A DNA stretch of 27,852 nucleotides from a bacterium (GTDB lineage: Bacteria > Elusimicrobiota > Elusimicrobia > Elusimicrobiales > UBA9959), in NCBI GenBank assembly GCA_021812825.1, contig JAKAMO010000026.1, positions 1 through 27,852 on the forward strand, given 5' to 3'. Position 1 is the stretch's first letter. Every line of letters starts with the position of its first letter. The translations under genes and the position numbers were made by a program. Under the pieces are notes generated by a model that searched no databases, had not been told where the DNA came from, and was given only the letters and a program-made list of their open reading frames with translations. Positions 1 through 10,219 of this stretch are shown here, in pieces.

Positions 1-1165
1 GATAACTCATCGGACCCGTGGGCGAGAACGTGCCGGCGGCCGGATCGTACAACTCCGCTGACGCCTTATAGTCGGATCCTGCAGTACCTCCGGCCACGAG
101 GACCTTGCCGTCCCCGAGCAATACCGAGTCGAAATATCCTCTGGCCTCCCGCATTGAGCCGGTAGGAGAGAACTGACCGGTGTCCGGATCGTAGACTTCT
201 GCGGCAGAAGTGATGTTTACGTCATACCCTCCCGCGACCAGAACCCTGCCGTCGGCTAGCAGCGTCGCTGTATGCACCACGTGAGGGGAGTTCATCTGAC
301 CGGTGGGCGAGAACGTCCCGGATGCCGGGTCGTACAATTCGGCGGAAGCGTGGAAAACACCGCCGCCCCAGGCGGATTGGCCCCCGGTTATCAGTACTTT
401 CCCGTTACGCAGCAGAGTGGCGGTGTGCGCGGTACGCGGGACGCTCATGGAACCGGTAGGGGTGAACATCCCGGTGGCGGGATCGTACAGATCCGCGGAG
501 GCGGTTACCACGAATCCTCCGTTTACGCCGCCGCCGGTTACCAGCACTTTCCCGTTCGGAAGGAGCGTGGCGGTATGATGCCGCCTGCTCGTGGACATGG
601 AGCCGGTGGGAGAGAACGTTCCTGTAGCCGGATCGTACAGCTCGGCGGAGGCGTAGGCCTGGTTATTCGCGGAGGTGCCGCCGCTCACCAGGACCTTGCC
701 ATTGGGCAGCAATGTCATACACTGGAAGAATCTTATGACCGACATGGACCCGGTAGCGGTAAAAGTGGACAGGACCGGATCATACAGTTCTGCTGAAGAA
801 AGATTGCCGCCGGTATTAGCGCCGCCCGCTATCAGCACCTTGCCGTTCTGCAGCAGTACCCCGCCGAACGCGGACCGGCCGACCGACATCGAAACTGTAG
901 GCGAAAAAGCCAGCGAGACAACGAAAGTGCCGGTGGAATAGGCGGAAGACCAGTTGCCGGCGGTGTCCATGGCCCGCGCCGTCACGGTATAGGTGGAACC
1001 GTCCGCCCAGATGGGCATATTCGAATAAGTCCACGATGAAGGCAACAATGTAGCGTTCAGCCAGGCCTGGGAAGCCGCCCAGGCAGCACCGCCCCAGTAA
1101 TTGCCGTCGGAAAGCCGCTGGATGGACACAGTCACCGACGCCACCGCCACATTGTCCGCCGCGGT
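1..1165 (-). repeat. Intragenic duplication, copy 2 (period 2,496 bp)
   Basis: This stretch matches 2497-3661 at a constant offset of 2,496 bp (832 codons) with no length change at the anchors checked: start of window/2497, 675/3171, 935/3431, 1141/3637. Positions 978-1042 are identical to 3474-3538 over 65 bp. It encodes the third kelch block and the preceding Ig-like domain. The match may continue to the left of the window. Confidence 0.9.
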
Positions 1166-4100
1166 GCCATATATCTGTGAAATGGAATTAAGTATTTCTC
1201 CGTTCGGAGGTGAAACTATGCCGGCAACCGGCGGCTGCACGTCCGGCGCAGTGCCATAAACGAAACTTCGGGTACTATAGCCGATTTCCTGGTTGGTGGC
1301 TGCATCCACGGCGCGCGTGACCACATAGAAGGTCTTTCCCTGCTGACCGTCATGCGTTCCTTCCTGCCAGGCATAGTTGGCGGTACCCGTACTAGTGAAA
1401 TCGGAATTCGAATATGTCCACAGGTTAACCGTAATCTTCGGGCCGGCGGCACCGGCCACTGACCACCATCCGGTATCGGCTGATACCCAGTGGGGAACTG
1501 TCGGCTGCCAGTAATATGTGGTCACCCCGGACAGATACCACATACGTATGCGCACATCAGTTATGGCCGAGGTCAGATCTATAGAGGTGCCTGATATCCC
1601 CGTAATTGAAGTATACGACCCCCCATCCGCCGGGTAGGTGACGCGCGAGTTCGGAGGGATATTATCAAAGCTGAAGGTCGCAACGGCTACGCCGTAATTG
1701 CCGGCCTGGTCGGTATTCTTCACTTCTATACGGAGTTCGTTATCCCTGTTAGGCCAGGAAACCTGAGATGAGTCGAAACCCCAGGAAAGAGCGCCGCCGA
1801 CAGAAGTCGAGCCTGCCGCCACGTTCCATATCTCCGGGAAACCGGGACAATCAGTATTTACCCAGCCCGGCAGCACCGTAATGCCGCAGGTCCCGGTGCC
1901 CCCCTTCCAGTATCTATTGAGCGCTACGTCATATATACGCAGCCGCGGGAAATCCAAGGGGGAAATATCCGCAGCTGAACCAGAAACAGAGGCAAGAGAA
2001 GTTATCCTGGCGCCATTGGCCGGCGTGAGAATTGTTGCCGCAGGGGACGAAATATCGTAAACGAAAGTGCTGGTGGAATAGGCCGAAGACCAGTTGCCGG
2101 CGGTGTCCATGGCCCGCGCCGTCACCGTGTAGGTGGAGCCGTCCGCCAGCGCAGGCAGCAAGGAATAGGTCCAGGAGGACTGGTACACATTCGCGTTAAG
2201 CCAGGACCGGCCGGCAGCCCACGAAGAGCCGTTCCAGTATTTCCCGGTCCCGCCGTCGAGCATGGAAACCGCCACCGCGGCCATAGCGCTGTCGTCCGCC
2301 GCCGTGCCGGCTATCGCCGCCAGCGAATTCACATATGTTCCATCGGCGGGACTGAGCACGGCCAGGGTGGGAGGAACGGAGTCGGCCGGCGCATGCCCGT
2401 ACAGGTCCGCCTGCGACAGCGCTACGCCGCCGCCGTCCCCTCCGGCGGCGAGCACCCGCCCGTCCGCCAAACTGATCAAATTACAATATTGCCTGGGATA
2501 GCTCATCGGACCCGTGGGCGAGAATGTGCCGGCAGCCGGGTCGTAGAGTTCGGCGGACGCTAGGGGGGCAGACCCCGAACTACCACCGGCCACGAGAACC
2601 TTGCTGTCGCCAAGCAATACCGCATCGAAATACATCCTGGTTACGCCCATGGAACCCGTCGGGGTGAACTGGCCGGTGTCCGGATCGTAGATCTCGGCCG
2701 ACGAGCTGGTCGCAACTCCATATCCGCCGGCAACCAGCACCCTGCCGTCAGCGAACAGCGTGGCGGTGTGCACCACGCGGGCCGCGCCCATATTCCCGGC
2801 CGGAGAGAACGTGCCGGAGGCAGGGTCGTACAGCTCGGCGGATGCATACCGGGTCCCACCGCCCCAGCCGGATTGTCCTCCCGCTATCAATACCTTCCCG
2901 TTGCGCAGCAGCGTTGCCGTATGTGCGTTCCTGGGGACGCTCATGGAACCGGTAGGCGTGAACGTCCCGGTGGCGGGATCGTACAGGTCGGCGGAAGATG
3001 TTACAGTGATCCCTCCGCTTACGGCGCCGCCGGCTACCAGTACCTTCCCGTTCGGGAGGAGCGTGGCAGTATGGTACAGCCTGCTTGTGGACATGGACCC
3101 CGTCAGCGAGAACGTGCCGCTAACCGGGTCATATAGCTCGGCGGAGGCGTAGGACTGGTTATTCGCGGAGGTGCCGCCGCTCACCAGGACCTTGCCATTG
3201 GGCAGCAATGTCATACGCTGGAAGAATCTTACGACCGACATGGAACCGGTAACGGTGAAAGTGGCTAGTACTGGGTCGTACAGCTCGGCGGAAGAAAGAT
3301 TGCCGCCGGTATTGGCGCCGCCAGCTACCAGTACCTTGCCGTTCTGCAGCAATACCCCCCCGAATCCGGAACGGCCGACCGACATTGAAACCGTAGGGGA
3401 GAAAGCCAGCGAGAACACAAAAGTGCTTGTGGAATAGGCCGAAGACCAGTTGCCGGCGGTATCCATGGCGCGAGCCGTCACGGTATAGGTGGAACCGTCC
3501 GCCCAGATGGGCATATTCGAATAAGTCCACGATGAAGGAAACAATGTAGCGTTCAGCCAGGCCTGGGAGGCCGCCCAGGCAGCGCCGCCCCAGTAATTGC
3601 CGTCGGAAAGCCGCCGTATGGACACAGTCACCGACGCCACCGCCACATTGTCCGCCGCCGTGCCCGTTATCGACGTCAGTGAGTTCACATACGCGCCGTC
3701 TGCCGGGGTTAGCACGGCCACCGAGGGCGCGGACGTGTCCGGCAGTATAAGGTCGGACATTTTCAACTGCTGCAGGAAATTCTGCTTCTGGCCGCCAATA
3801 GTAGTGTAGCCGGCAAGCAGCAGCATGCTCCCGAAAGGCACGGCCTCGTCCACCTCTTCGTTCCCTCCGGCGATATCGGCCGAGTAGGCGCCAAGCAGGC
3901 TGCCGTCCAGGCCGCGCCTGGTCAAAAGAATGTCCTGGCCGTTGACAGGGTCACCTGCCGTGCCGCCTTCGTAGATGTTGCCGTCCAGGCCGATCTGCAG
4001 GGAACGGTAGATGTCGGTCCCGCCGGAAATATAATTATCAGTACTGCTCCAGACCGTATTGCCGGCCGGGTCACGCTTCTGACTCAGCAACGCGACGTCT

Positions 4101-6346
4101 CCGGAAGCCAGCTGCTCGTCGCCCGCTATATAGAGATAACCGGAAGTGTCGGCCGCTATGGCCAGCGCGTCCTCGTTGCGGTTGGCGGCGCCGTTGTAGA
4201 CCTTGACCCATTGTTCGGTTCCCGTAGCGGCATCCAGCTTCCAGACCGTGCCGTTCTGGCCCTGCCCCAGAGAGGACATATCCGCGCTGCCCGCAGCGTA
4301 GACATAGCCCCCGCTGAGCGTCAGCGAATTCACCCAGTCGTAGTTGAGAGAGAAAGTGTGCGTGGAGGCCCACAGCATGTTGCCGGAGGGACCGTACTTC
4401 GCCACCCAGGAATTCCTGTCGCCTCCGCTGCTGACGCTGCCTCCGACGTATACGTTGCCCTGGTCGTCTACGGTCACCGCGTAGAGCCCCTGACCTTCCG
4501 TAGCGGAAGTCCCTTTTTGCGTGCGCTTCCACTCCATCCGCCCGTCCGCCCCGTACTTCAACAGCAGGTCCACGCTCGACGGGGCGGTCATGCACTCTGA
4601 TCCGACCAGATAGACCGCCCCGCTGACCCGGTCCACCGCCACGTCCGTCACGGCCGATTCGCCGCAGTTGTCGGCGCCGTTGTAATACTTGGCCAACAGC
4701 AGGTTGCCGGACTGATCGTATTTATGGACGAATTCATCCACGTTCTGCCCGTTCGAAACGTTCCCGGTCAGATACATATGACCGGTGGCGTCCAATGCCA
4801 GGCCGTTAAAAGTGTAGCCGGAGTAGCCGGTAGGGAAGTTCACGCGCCAGGTACCGTCAGGGTTAAGCGTGCGGGTTACAGTGACGGCCGGGAACGGCTT
4901 GGCTACCGAGGCGGCGATATTCGAGACGCCGCTCAGGTTTCCGCTCTCGTCCTGATGCCATACCGCCAGGTAATAGGTAGCTCCCGGGTCCAGTCCCCCT
5001 ATTCTAGAGCTGACAAGGCCTCCGGCAGGCACGCCGCTGGTGGACACTACGACCTGCGCAGAAGCCGTACTCCAGGAAACGCCGTAAGAAGTGGAATACT
5101 GGACATAGAACTCACTGCCGGAACCCAGCGTACCGACGGTCCCGTCGTTGCCTGGAGCGATCCAACTCAGCGTAAGCGCGCCCACGTAACCGGCTGGCGC
5201 GGCGGCGAGGGATGTCAATGTTCCGGGAGCCGGATGAAGCGGAGGCGTGTACAACGACGCTGTTGCGATAGCCGAGCCGTTATACATCCCCCCGGAGAAG
5301 AGTATCCGGCCGTCCTGCAGCTGCGTGGCGGTATGCACAGCGCGGAGACCGCCCGCAAGGGAATTGGTGGACGCGAATATGCCGCTGCCAGGATCGTATA
5401 TCTCGGCAGTATCCAGATAAGAGCCATTGCGGCCGGCGGCTATATAAACTCTGCCGTCCGGGAGCAAGGTAGCGGTGTGCAGTTCCCTTGCTGCGGTCAT
5501 TCCTCCCGCGGGAGAGAACGTCCCTGTCTCAGGGTCATAAAGTTCGGCCGATGAATAAGGCGGAGAGTACTCCAGACCGCCGGTTATAAGCACTTTCCCG
5601 TTGGGCAGCAGGGTGGATGTATGATAGTAGCGAGGCACGCTCATTGAGCCGGTTGCCGAGAACGTGCCGGATGCGGGGTCGTACAACTCGGCCGTAGAAA
5701 GCGTGCCGGAGGAGTTGTACCCGCCGGTTATAAGGACCTTGCCGTTGGCGAGCAGCGTAGCCTTATGGAACCGCCTGGGCGAGACCATGGCGCCGGTCGC
5801 AGTAAAAGAACTCAATGCCGGGTCATAGATCTCCGCACCGGGGACATCCCCGAAATTGAAACCGCCGGCGATAAGGACGCGGCCGTCGTTCAGAAGCGTC
5901 GCCGTATGATCCTCTCTGGGGTTGACCATCGTTCCGGCGCCGGAAAAACTTCCGGTCTGAGGATCGAAAAGTTCCGCTCCGGAAGGATAGTAGACCGGAG
6001 GGTCGGTATAGCCTCCGGAAACAAGCACTTTCCCGTTCCGCAGCAGCGTGGCGGCGTGCATATACCTCGGAACTGACATGGCCCCCGTACTTGAGAATAC
6101 GCCTGTCCCGGGATCATATATCTCCGCAGAAGCCAGATAACTGGAGCCCTGCCCTCCAGTCACCAAGACCTTTCCGTCAGGCAATAATGTCGCCGTATGG
6201 GAATACCTGGCCGTGACCAGGGAGCCGGTAATTTGATCGGCTGCGGAGAGGTCCCCAGCATATAGACAAGAAAAGCCGGCGCAGGCCAGGCCCATTATAA
6301 TGCGCCTACCAGTTCTTTCCACGCCGCCATGCAGGAACCCCAGCAT
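1..6346 (-). CDS. Giant secreted kelch/SBBP/Ig-like repeat protein (3' end beyond window)
   Basis: Read on the minus strand from an ATG at 6346, one frame stays open to the left edge (at least 2,115 codons), and frame checks near 5534, 4589, 3683, 2327 and 1187 agree. The start has GGAGAG just upstream; an N-terminal signal segment (RTGRR, then a hydrophobic stretch) is visible. An in-frame ATG at 6295 is the alternative start. Domain order by residue, approximate: seven kelch repeats 39-366 (pattern [16 protein letters not shown] then AELYDPxTGxFS), Fn3-like 373-483, SBBP-type propeller 493-866, Ig-like 873-978, seven kelch repeats 983-1309, four Ig-like 1316-1809, third kelch block from 1814, cut in its seventh repeat. 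Seven repeats fit a seven-bladed propeller. The protein is probably exported and either surface-bound or released; its ligand is unknown. The missing C-terminus may hold a sorting or anchoring domain. The fold assignment is confident; the role is not known. Confidence 0.93.
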   Translation of the reverse strand, partial: MLGFLHGGVERTGRRIIMGLACAGFSCLYAGDLSAADQITGSLVTARYSHTATLLPDGKVLVTGGQGSSYLASAEIYDPGTGVFSSTGAMSVPRYMHAATLLRNGKVLVSGGYTDPPVYYPSGAELFDPQTGSFSGAGTMVNPREDHTATLLNDGRVLIAGGFNFGDVPGAEIYDPALSSFTATGAMVSPRRFHKATLLANGKVLITGGYNSSGTLSTAELYDPASGTFSATGSMSVPRYYHTSTLLPNGKVLITGGLEYSPPYSSAELYDPETGTFSPAGGMTAARELHTATLLPDGRVYIAAGRNGSYLDTAEIYDPGSGIFASTNSLAGGLRAVHTATQLQDGRILFSGGMYNGSAIATASLYTPPLHPAPGTLTSLAAAPAGYVGALTLSWIAPGNDGTVGTLGSGSEFYVQYSTSYGVSWSTASAQVVVSTSGVPAGGLVSSRIGGLDPGATYYLAVWHQDESGNLSGVSNIAASVAKPFPAVTVTRTLNPDGTWRVNFPTGYSGYTFNGLALDATGHMYLTGNVSNGQNVDEFVHKYDQSGNLLLAKYYNGADNCGESAVTDVAVDRVSGAVYLVGSECMTAPSSVDLLLKYGADGRMEWKRTQKGTSATEGQGLYAVTVDDQGNVYVGGSVSSGGDRNSWVAKYGPSGNMLWASTHTFSLNYDWVNSLTLSGGYVYAAGSADMSSLGQGQNGTVWKLDAATGTEQWVKVYNGAANRNEDALAIAADTSGYLYIAGDEQLASGDVALLSQKRDPAGNTVWSSTDNYISGGTDIYRSLQIGLDGNIYEGGTAGDPVNGQDILLTRRGLDGSLLGAYSADIAGGNEEVDEAVPFGSMLLLAGYTTIGGQKQNFLQQLKMSDLILPDTSAPSVAVLTPADGAYVNSLTSITGTAADNVAVASVTVSIRRLSDGNYWGGAAWAASQAWLNATLFPSSWTYSNMPIWADGSTYTVTARAMDTAGNWSSAYSTSTFVFSLAFSPTVSMSVGRSGFGGVLLQNGKVLVAGGANTGGNLSSAELYDPVLATFTVTGSMSVVRFFQRMTLLPNGKVLVSGGTSANNQSYASAELYDPVSGTFSLTGSMSTSRLYHTATLLPNGKVLVAGGAVSGGITVTSSADLYDPATGTFTPTGSMSVPRNAHTATLLRNGKVLIAGGQSGWGGGTRYASAELYDPASGTFSPAGNMGAARVVHTATLFADGRVLVAGGYGVATSSSAEIYDPDTGQFTPTGSMGVTRMYFDAVLLGDSKVLVAGGSSGSAPLASAELYDPAAGTFSPTGPMSYPRQYCNLISLADGRVLAAGGDGGGVALSQADLYGHAPADSVPPTLAVLSPADGTYVNSLAAIAGTAADDSAMAAVAVSMLDGGTGKYWNGSSWAAGRSWLNANVYQSSWTYSLLPALADGSTYTVTARAMDTAGNWSSAYSTSTFVYDISSPAATILTPANGARITSLASVSGSAADISPLDFPRLRIYDVALNRYWKGGTGTCGITVLPGWVNTDCPGFPEIWNVAAGSTSVGGALSWGFDSSQVSWPNRDNELRIEVKNTDQAGNYGVAVATFSFDNIPPNSRVTYPADGGSYTSITGISGTSIDLTSAITDVRIRMWYLSGVTTYYWQPTVPHWVSADTGWWSVAGAAGPKITVNLWTYSNSDFTSTGTANYAWQEGTHDGQQGKTFYVVTRAVDAATNQEIGYSTRSFVYGTAPDVQPPVAGIVSPPNGEILNSISQIYGTAADNVAVASVTVSIQRLSDGNYWGGAAWAASQAWLNATLLPSSWTYSNMPIWADGSTYTVTARAMDTAGNWSSAYSTGTFVVSLAFSPTVSMSVGRSAFGGVLLQNGKVLIAGGANTGGNLSSAELYDPVLSTFTATGSMSVIRFFQCMTLLPNGKVLVSGGTSANNQAYASAELYDPATGTFSPTGSMSTSRRHHTATLLPNGKVLVTGGGVNGGFVVTASADLYDPATGMFTPTGSMSVPRTAHTATLLRNGKVLITGGQSAWGGGVFHASAELYDPASGTFSPTGQMNSPHVVHTATLLADGRVLVAGGYDVNITSAAEVYDPDTGQFSPTGSMREARGYFDSVLLGDGKVLVAGGTAGSDYKASAELYDPAAGTFSPTGPMSY
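2040..2335 (-). repeat. Third, more diverged copy of the Ig-like module
   Basis: The block at 2075-2130 repeats the Ig-like sequence at 935-990 (offset 1,140 bp) and 3431-3486. About 45 bases near 2080-2125 are almost unchanged. They encode the [16 protein letters not shown] stretch, and similarity fades towards 2335. It is a member of the same module family, outside the 2,496-bp duplication. Confidence 0.8.
2497..3661 (-). repeat. Intragenic duplication, copy 1 (period 2,496 bp)
   Basis: Partner of 1-1165, encoding the second kelch block and its preceding Ig-like domain. By eye the Ig-like part is close to identical between copies, while the kelch part has diverged more, which would fit later gene conversion or stronger constraint on the Ig-like part. 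Homology stops abruptly near 3661/1165, in the first strand of the Ig-like domain. Confidence 0.88.
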
Positions 6347-6618
6347 GTATCTCTCCGCCCCGGAGATTTCCCCTTGGTTTATGGGGATACTTCGACTATA
6401 ACAGAGCACTTTCAAAAAAATACCCGTATAAAGCCAAATTATCCTCAATAAATTGGCCGCCCCGGCACGCTTTCGCGAATATAATAGCGCGGAAATAGTG
6501 TAATGCATGATCCGCGTATTGTCAAATACGCTTGCGTCACGTTCGAGGTGGTTTCCCCAATGAGAAATGACTGTCTAATTTTTGGGGGCAAGGGACCAGA
6601 AAACGGCGTGAAGACGGC
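6347..6618. other. Intergenic region, AT-richer, holding the promoter of the giant gene
   Basis: There is no open frame of note in these 272 bases. They are clearly more AT-rich than the flanking genes. They contain a candidate promoter (6497-6525), an inverted repeat over its -35 box (6514-6531) and a second -10-like site, TGTTATAGT at 6403-6395. No convincing terminator was seen downstream of the response regulator gene. Confidence 0.7.
6497..6531 (-). promoter_or_regulatory. Candidate promoter of the giant gene with inverted repeat over the -35 box
   Basis: On the minus strand TTGACA (6525-6520) is followed after 17 bases by TACACT (6502-6497), a perfect -35 and a 4/6 -10. The -35 box lies inside a hairpin-like inverted repeat, arms GCGTATT and AATACGC (6531-6514), which could be an operator. 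It would give a leader of about 145 bases before the ATG at 6346. A second possible start is the extended -10 TGTTATAGT at 6403-6395, without a good -35. The neighbouring response regulator is an obvious but unproven candidate regulator. Confidence 0.5.
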
Positions 6619-7302
6619 TCAGGCGGGCTGTACGTAGATCCAGCCCAGGTTGCGCTTGCACTTTATGCGCCGGCCCAGCTGCAGCCCCAGTTTCTGCCTG
6701 AGCCTGTGCACCAGAGCGCGCACCGCGTCGGATCTCTCATCCTGCGCCACGCCAAGTATCAGGCAGGCTATCTCGGCCTCGGGCACAAAAGCCGGACTTC
6801 TCTCGACCAGCAGCGACAAGAGCTGGAACTGGTTCTTGGACAGGGTGACGGCCGGCTTGGAATTACGGAAGACGCCCAGGGTCTCTTTCTCCAGGCGGAG
6901 GTCGCCCTTCTCTATGATGCCTCGCTCCCACGCCACCCGCCTGAGAACGCTGTCCACAACGGCGCGTATCTTGGCCAGCGGCGAGCCCTTGAGTATGAAG
7001 CCGTCCGCCTGGTATTCGGCGTAGGCCGGTATCTCCTGGGCCGGGTCGGCGCTGACCATTATGATCGGAGTATTCCTGAGAGCGGCGTCGGAACGGAGCG
7101 AGGAACAGACCATACCGCCGTCGCCGTCATTCATGTGGTAATCCAGCAGCAGGCAGTCCGGTCGGGAAGCGCCCGCGGCGGCTACGGCCTCGGCGCAGGA
7201 ACCGGCGGTCCTGACGTCAAAGCCCTCAGCGGCAAAGAACCCGGCCATCATCTTAAGCCACGCCGGGTCGTCGTCAACGATAAGCAGTGTGGTACGGCCC
7301 AT
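6619..7302 (-). CDS. OmpR/PhoB-type response regulator (orphan)
   Basis: 227 residues with a receiver domain (about 5-120) and a C-terminal winged-helix DNA-binding domain (about 135-225, ending in the typical RRIKCKRNLGWIYV hairpin). The phosphorylation set is intact: acidic D10-D12, acceptor D54 in LLLDYHM, S84 and K105. It should bind DNA when phosphorylated by a sensor kinase. No kinase gene is adjacent; the only kinase in the window is 15 kb away on the other strand, so the pairing is unknown. It sits between the AddB-like gene and the promoter of the giant kelch gene, reading towards the latter, so control of that gene is a reasonable inference. The ATG at 7302 has no Shine-Dalgarno site; a TATAAT lies 11 bases upstream, so the leader would be very short. 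Confidence 0.92.
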   Translation of the reverse strand: MGRTTLLIVDDDPAWLKMMAGFFAAEGFDVRTAGSCAEAVAAAGASRPDCLLLDYHMNDGDGGMVCSSLRSDAALRNTPIIMVSADPAQEIPAYAEYQADGFILKGSPLAKIRAVVDSVLRRVAWERGIIEKGDLRLEKETLGVFRNSKPAVTLSKNQFQLLSLLVERSPAFVPEAEIACLILGVAQDERSDAVRALVHRLRQKLGLQLGRRIKCKRNLGWIYVQPA

Positions 7303-7313
7303 AGTCCGTTTAG

Positions 7314-7319
7314 ATTATA
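7314..7319 (-). promoter_or_regulatory. -10-like TATAAT before the response regulator gene
   Basis: TATAAT on the minus strand, 11 bases before the ATG, in the context AATGTATAATC. No good -35 box is seen at 15-19 bases. If used, the transcript would begin about five bases before the start codon. Confidence 0.45.
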
Positions 7320-7364
7320 CATTAAGAGGACCGCGCGTTCTGACCGCGCTTGCCCCCGCGGCCG

Positions 7365-10163
7365 CTACTCCACCCACTGGCGTCCGCACATCGTCCTGAA
7401 CGCGCAGCCGGAGCATTCGGCCTCGTCGGCTGCCGGCCCGAACTCCGCCGCCGGGTCCAGTATCTCCTCGAGCAGCGTCCTTATCGCCTCTTCATAGGTC
7501 CCGAATATGGCTTTCTTGTCCGGCACCTTCTTGTAGCGCGCCTTATAAAGCGTCTCTTCGGCGATATTCTCCGCCCCGAGCAGCAGCAGCGAAGCGTCCA
7601 TCGTGCCGGCATCCAGCCCATGCTCCCCCATATAGGCCAAGAGATAGAACGGCAGCTGGACGGACTTCAAAGTTCTAGCCCAGTCCTCGCGTATCCCCAG
7701 GTCGAACCGGGTCCAGTTCGGCACCGCCGCGCCCGCACCGGTCTTATAGTCCACTATATGCGTCACGCCGCCGCGCCTGTCCACCCTGTCGGCGAAGCCG
7801 CGCAGCTTCACCTCGCCCGCCTTAGTCTTTATCGAAGCTTTTAGCTTAGTCTCGCAGGCAAGTATTTCTATCCCGGTTAAATTGTCCCGGTGATAGTCCA
7901 GTATATCCTTGAGCCGCTTCTCCACCTGGCGCTTTATCAGGTACTCCACGCCGGCCTGATGGCCTTTGAGCTTCTCTTCGAATACCCGCGCCGCGGCCGC
8001 CGCTATCTCACCGTAGTCCTTCTCCAAGATGTTGAGCGGTTTCCCGGCCTTGTCTCTAAAGAAATCCTCCAGTACCTCATGCACGATGACGCCGATATCC
8101 CTCTGCTCTATATCGTCCGAAACCTCGTCCTTCTCGGCGAGGCCGAGGCCGTAACGGTAGTAGAAGCGCAGCCCGCAGGCGAGATACGTATCGATAGCCG
8201 AAGGCGAGAACTCGCGGGCTCCAAGGGCGGCGATGAGCTCCGGCGTCTTGGCCGCGCCCAAAGGTTCGCCCTGCGAAAAGTTCACCCGCAAATGCACCTC
8301 TTCCGCGTCCGGTGCCTTGCCGCCGCGCTCCAGCTCCCAGGCGAGCCGCTCAACGAAAGGGCTGCGCTCCTTGTCGGCCGAGTCCTTGTAGAAGATATGC
8401 GCTTCTCTCGCGCCGGCCAGCAGCGTGTTGAAATAATAGCGGGAGAGCCGCTCGCGGGTCTTGTAGGTGGACAGGCCCAGCCCCTCGCGCACGGAGTGCG
8501 GCAGTATAGTGTCCTCCTTGCACGCTGCGGGCAGCACGTCGGCGTTGGCGTCCAGGAAATAGACGCGCCCGAACTTGAGCCCGCGCGTCTCCAGCAGGCC
8601 CAGCACCTGCAGCCCCTTGAGAGGCGTGCCCGGAAAAGGATAGCCAGCGCCCTGCATAAAGACCTTGAAGAACTTGAAGTAACCGGAAGCCCCGTCGAAA
8701 CGCTCGCCCGCCAGCCGGCAGTTCTTCAGCTCTATTATCTGCTCTATCGCCTTCTCCACGAAGGGCGCCCAGTACGGGTGCAGCGGCGCGGTGCTGTTCT
8801 CCGAAATATAAGAAATGAGGTCCAGCAGCTTGCCCGCGAAATCAGCGATGTCCCTTATCTGCTCGAAAGGCCTTATCAGCGCCCGGTGCACGGCCTCCAC
8901 ATGGGCCTTCACGTCGGCCGGCCACATCTTGCCGCCGTAGTCCTTGAGCTTGGCCGCGGCCTCGCCCTGCAGCCCCTCGTCCCCCTCTATCTCGGCCAGC
9001 GCGATATACTTGTTCGCCCTGTCGGATAAGCGCTCCTCCAGCGTCTGGAAGATCACGCGGCCCGGCTCTGCGGAACCTTTGAAATAGACGTTCTTGACGT
9101 AAGGGTGGAAGACGAACTTGAGGTAGTTCGGCGTGAAATAGCCGGCCTCGTTCTTCTTGTCCAGCAGATCTCCCAACGCGTCCAGCAGGGCATAGACGGG
9201 CGTGGCCGCGAGCGGATAACCCATCGAGACGTTGTAGTCCTCGACGCCCGGCAGCGCGTTCTCGAGCAGCGGGAACAGCGCCTGCGGCTCCGGCAGCACT
9301 ATCACGTCTCCGGGACCCGGGTCCTCGAGCGCCCGCGCCAGGCTGAACACCTCGCCGTGCGTGTCCGGCGCCTTGTAGAAGCGCAGCTTTTCCGGCCTGG
9401 CCTCGCGCCCTGCCGCCAGCGCCTGCACGCCGCCGCCGAGGAAGCCGAACTGCTCGGCCAGCCCCGGTCCCGGCTCCAGCAGCAGCCGCGCCCCGCGCCC
9501 GGCCAACTGGGCGATGATCTTCTTCTCGGAGGCCGTCAGCGCGAAGAAGCCGGCGAAAATTATCGTCTCGTATTTATCCGCGTCGAGATCCGCTATTTTC
9601 CCGGAGACGGCCGCGTATTTCATGGACCGCGTCAGCAGGCCTCCCTTCGCGAGCTCCCTGTAGAGGCCGCCATAGAGACGGCTGAAGCTCTCGAGCTTCT
9701 TTATGTAGGAAGAAGTACGCAGGTCCTCGGGGAGGATGGCGTCGTAGGCGGCGAGGTCTTTCTCGGTCTTGAGTTCCACCTTCAGCTCTTCGAAGTCGCC
9801 TATCAGCTTGAGCGCCCAAGGCAGGAAGGCGTCCAGCGTGAGGTCTTCCGGCTGGCGCGAGATAACACCGCAAAGCTCTTTCTTAAGCCGCCCGTAAAGG
9901 ACCTCGGCGAGGTCCAGCGCGGATACGGCCGTTCCCTTTATCCCCAGCTCCTCCGCCGCCAGTTCCACGAAGCCGTCCATGGACGTGATGACGGGCGATT
10001 TCAGCGCCCCGCCCTTCTTTTCCGCGAGGTGCTTCCGCAGGAAATGGGCCGGCCGCTTGCCGGGGAAGACGACGACGCATTTCTCCGGCTCCCTGGCGGA
10101 AAGCAGCAGCTCCCCGGCCTTCTCGGCCAGGGAGGCTTTCGGGTCTATGATCTCTATGCTCAT
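7365..10163 (-). CDS. AddB-like PD-(D/E)XK nuclease with Fe-S cysteine cluster
   Basis: 932 residues. The C-terminal third is a RecB-like PD-(D/E)XK nuclease: H695 in GVIVHEVLEDFF, D792 in GFADRVD, D805 and K807 in IVDYKTG. Four cysteines, C663 (TYLACGLRF) and C917/C920/C926 (CxxCxxxxxC at the C-terminus), match the arrangement that binds a 4Fe-4S cluster in AddB and related nucleases. The N-terminal part looks like the inactive helicase half of AddB: VVVFPGKRPAHFLRKHL stands where a Walker A motif would be, but there is no GKT/S, so ATP is probably not bound there. In AddAB the partner AddA supplies the motor for end resection in recombinational repair; no addA lies next to it here. The ATG at 10163 has TACTAT seven bases upstream and no Shine-Dalgarno site. 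Family certain, exact role less so. Confidence 0.92.
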   Translation of the reverse strand: MSIEIIDPKASLAEKAGELLLSAREPEKCVVVFPGKRPAHFLRKHLAEKKGGALKSPVITSMDGFVELAAEELGIKGTAVSALDLAEVLYGRLKKELCGVISRQPEDLTLDAFLPWALKLIGDFEELKVELKTEKDLAAYDAILPEDLRTSSYIKKLESFSRLYGGLYRELAKGGLLTRSMKYAAVSGKIADLDADKYETIIFAGFFALTASEKKIIAQLAGRGARLLLEPGPGLAEQFGFLGGGVQALAAGREARPEKLRFYKAPDTHGEVFSLARALEDPGPGDVIVLPEPQALFPLLENALPGVEDYNVSMGYPLAATPVYALLDALGDLLDKKNEAGYFTPNYLKFVFHPYVKNVYFKGSAEPGRVIFQTLEERLSDRANKYIALAEIEGDEGLQGEAAAKLKDYGGKMWPADVKAHVEAVHRALIRPFEQIRDIADFAGKLLDLISYISENSTAPLHPYWAPFVEKAIEQIIELKNCRLAGERFDGASGYFKFFKVFMQGAGYPFPGTPLKGLQVLGLLETRGLKFGRVYFLDANADVLPAACKEDTILPHSVREGLGLSTYKTRERLSRYYFNTLLAGAREAHIFYKDSADKERSPFVERLAWELERGGKAPDAEEVHLRVNFSQGEPLGAAKTPELIAALGAREFSPSAIDTYLACGLRFYYRYGLGLAEKDEVSDDIEQRDIGVIVHEVLEDFFRDKAGKPLNILEKDYGEIAAAAARVFEEKLKGHQAGVEYLIKRQVEKRLKDILDYHRDNLTGIEILACETKLKASIKTKAGEVKLRGFADRVDRRGGVTHIVDYKTGAGAAVPNWTRFDLGIREDWARTLKSVQLPFYLLAYMGEHGLDAGTMDASLLLLGAENIAEETLYKARYKKVPDKKAIFGTYEEAIRTLLEEILDPAAEFGPAADEAECSGCAFRTMCGRQWVE

Positions 10164-10170
10164 CCGCTAT

Positions 10171-10176
10171 ATAGTA
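10171..10176 (-). promoter_or_regulatory. -10-like TACTAT before the AddB-like gene
   Basis: TACTAT on the minus strand ends seven bases before the ATG at 10163. No convincing -35. It suggests a leaderless start separate from the upstream redox operon. Confidence 0.35.
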
Positions 10177-10219
10177 GCAGCGACGCCCGACAACGGCGTG
10201 TCGCACCGCGGAATTACAC

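Noticed and set aside
4724..5554. A 276-codon plus-strand open frame inside the giant gene
   Set aside because: The minus strand reads as clean kelch, Fn3 and SBBP sequence here, and the plus frame has no recognisable domain.
6556..6588. CCCCAA...TTGGGG inverted repeat after the response regulator gene
   Set aside because: Six-base arms with a loop of over 20 bases and no T run give too little support for a terminator or attachment site.
10179..10203. Imperfect stem after the TlpA-TIGR03435 gene
   Set aside because: The stem has a two-base bulge and no T run, so it was not called a terminator.
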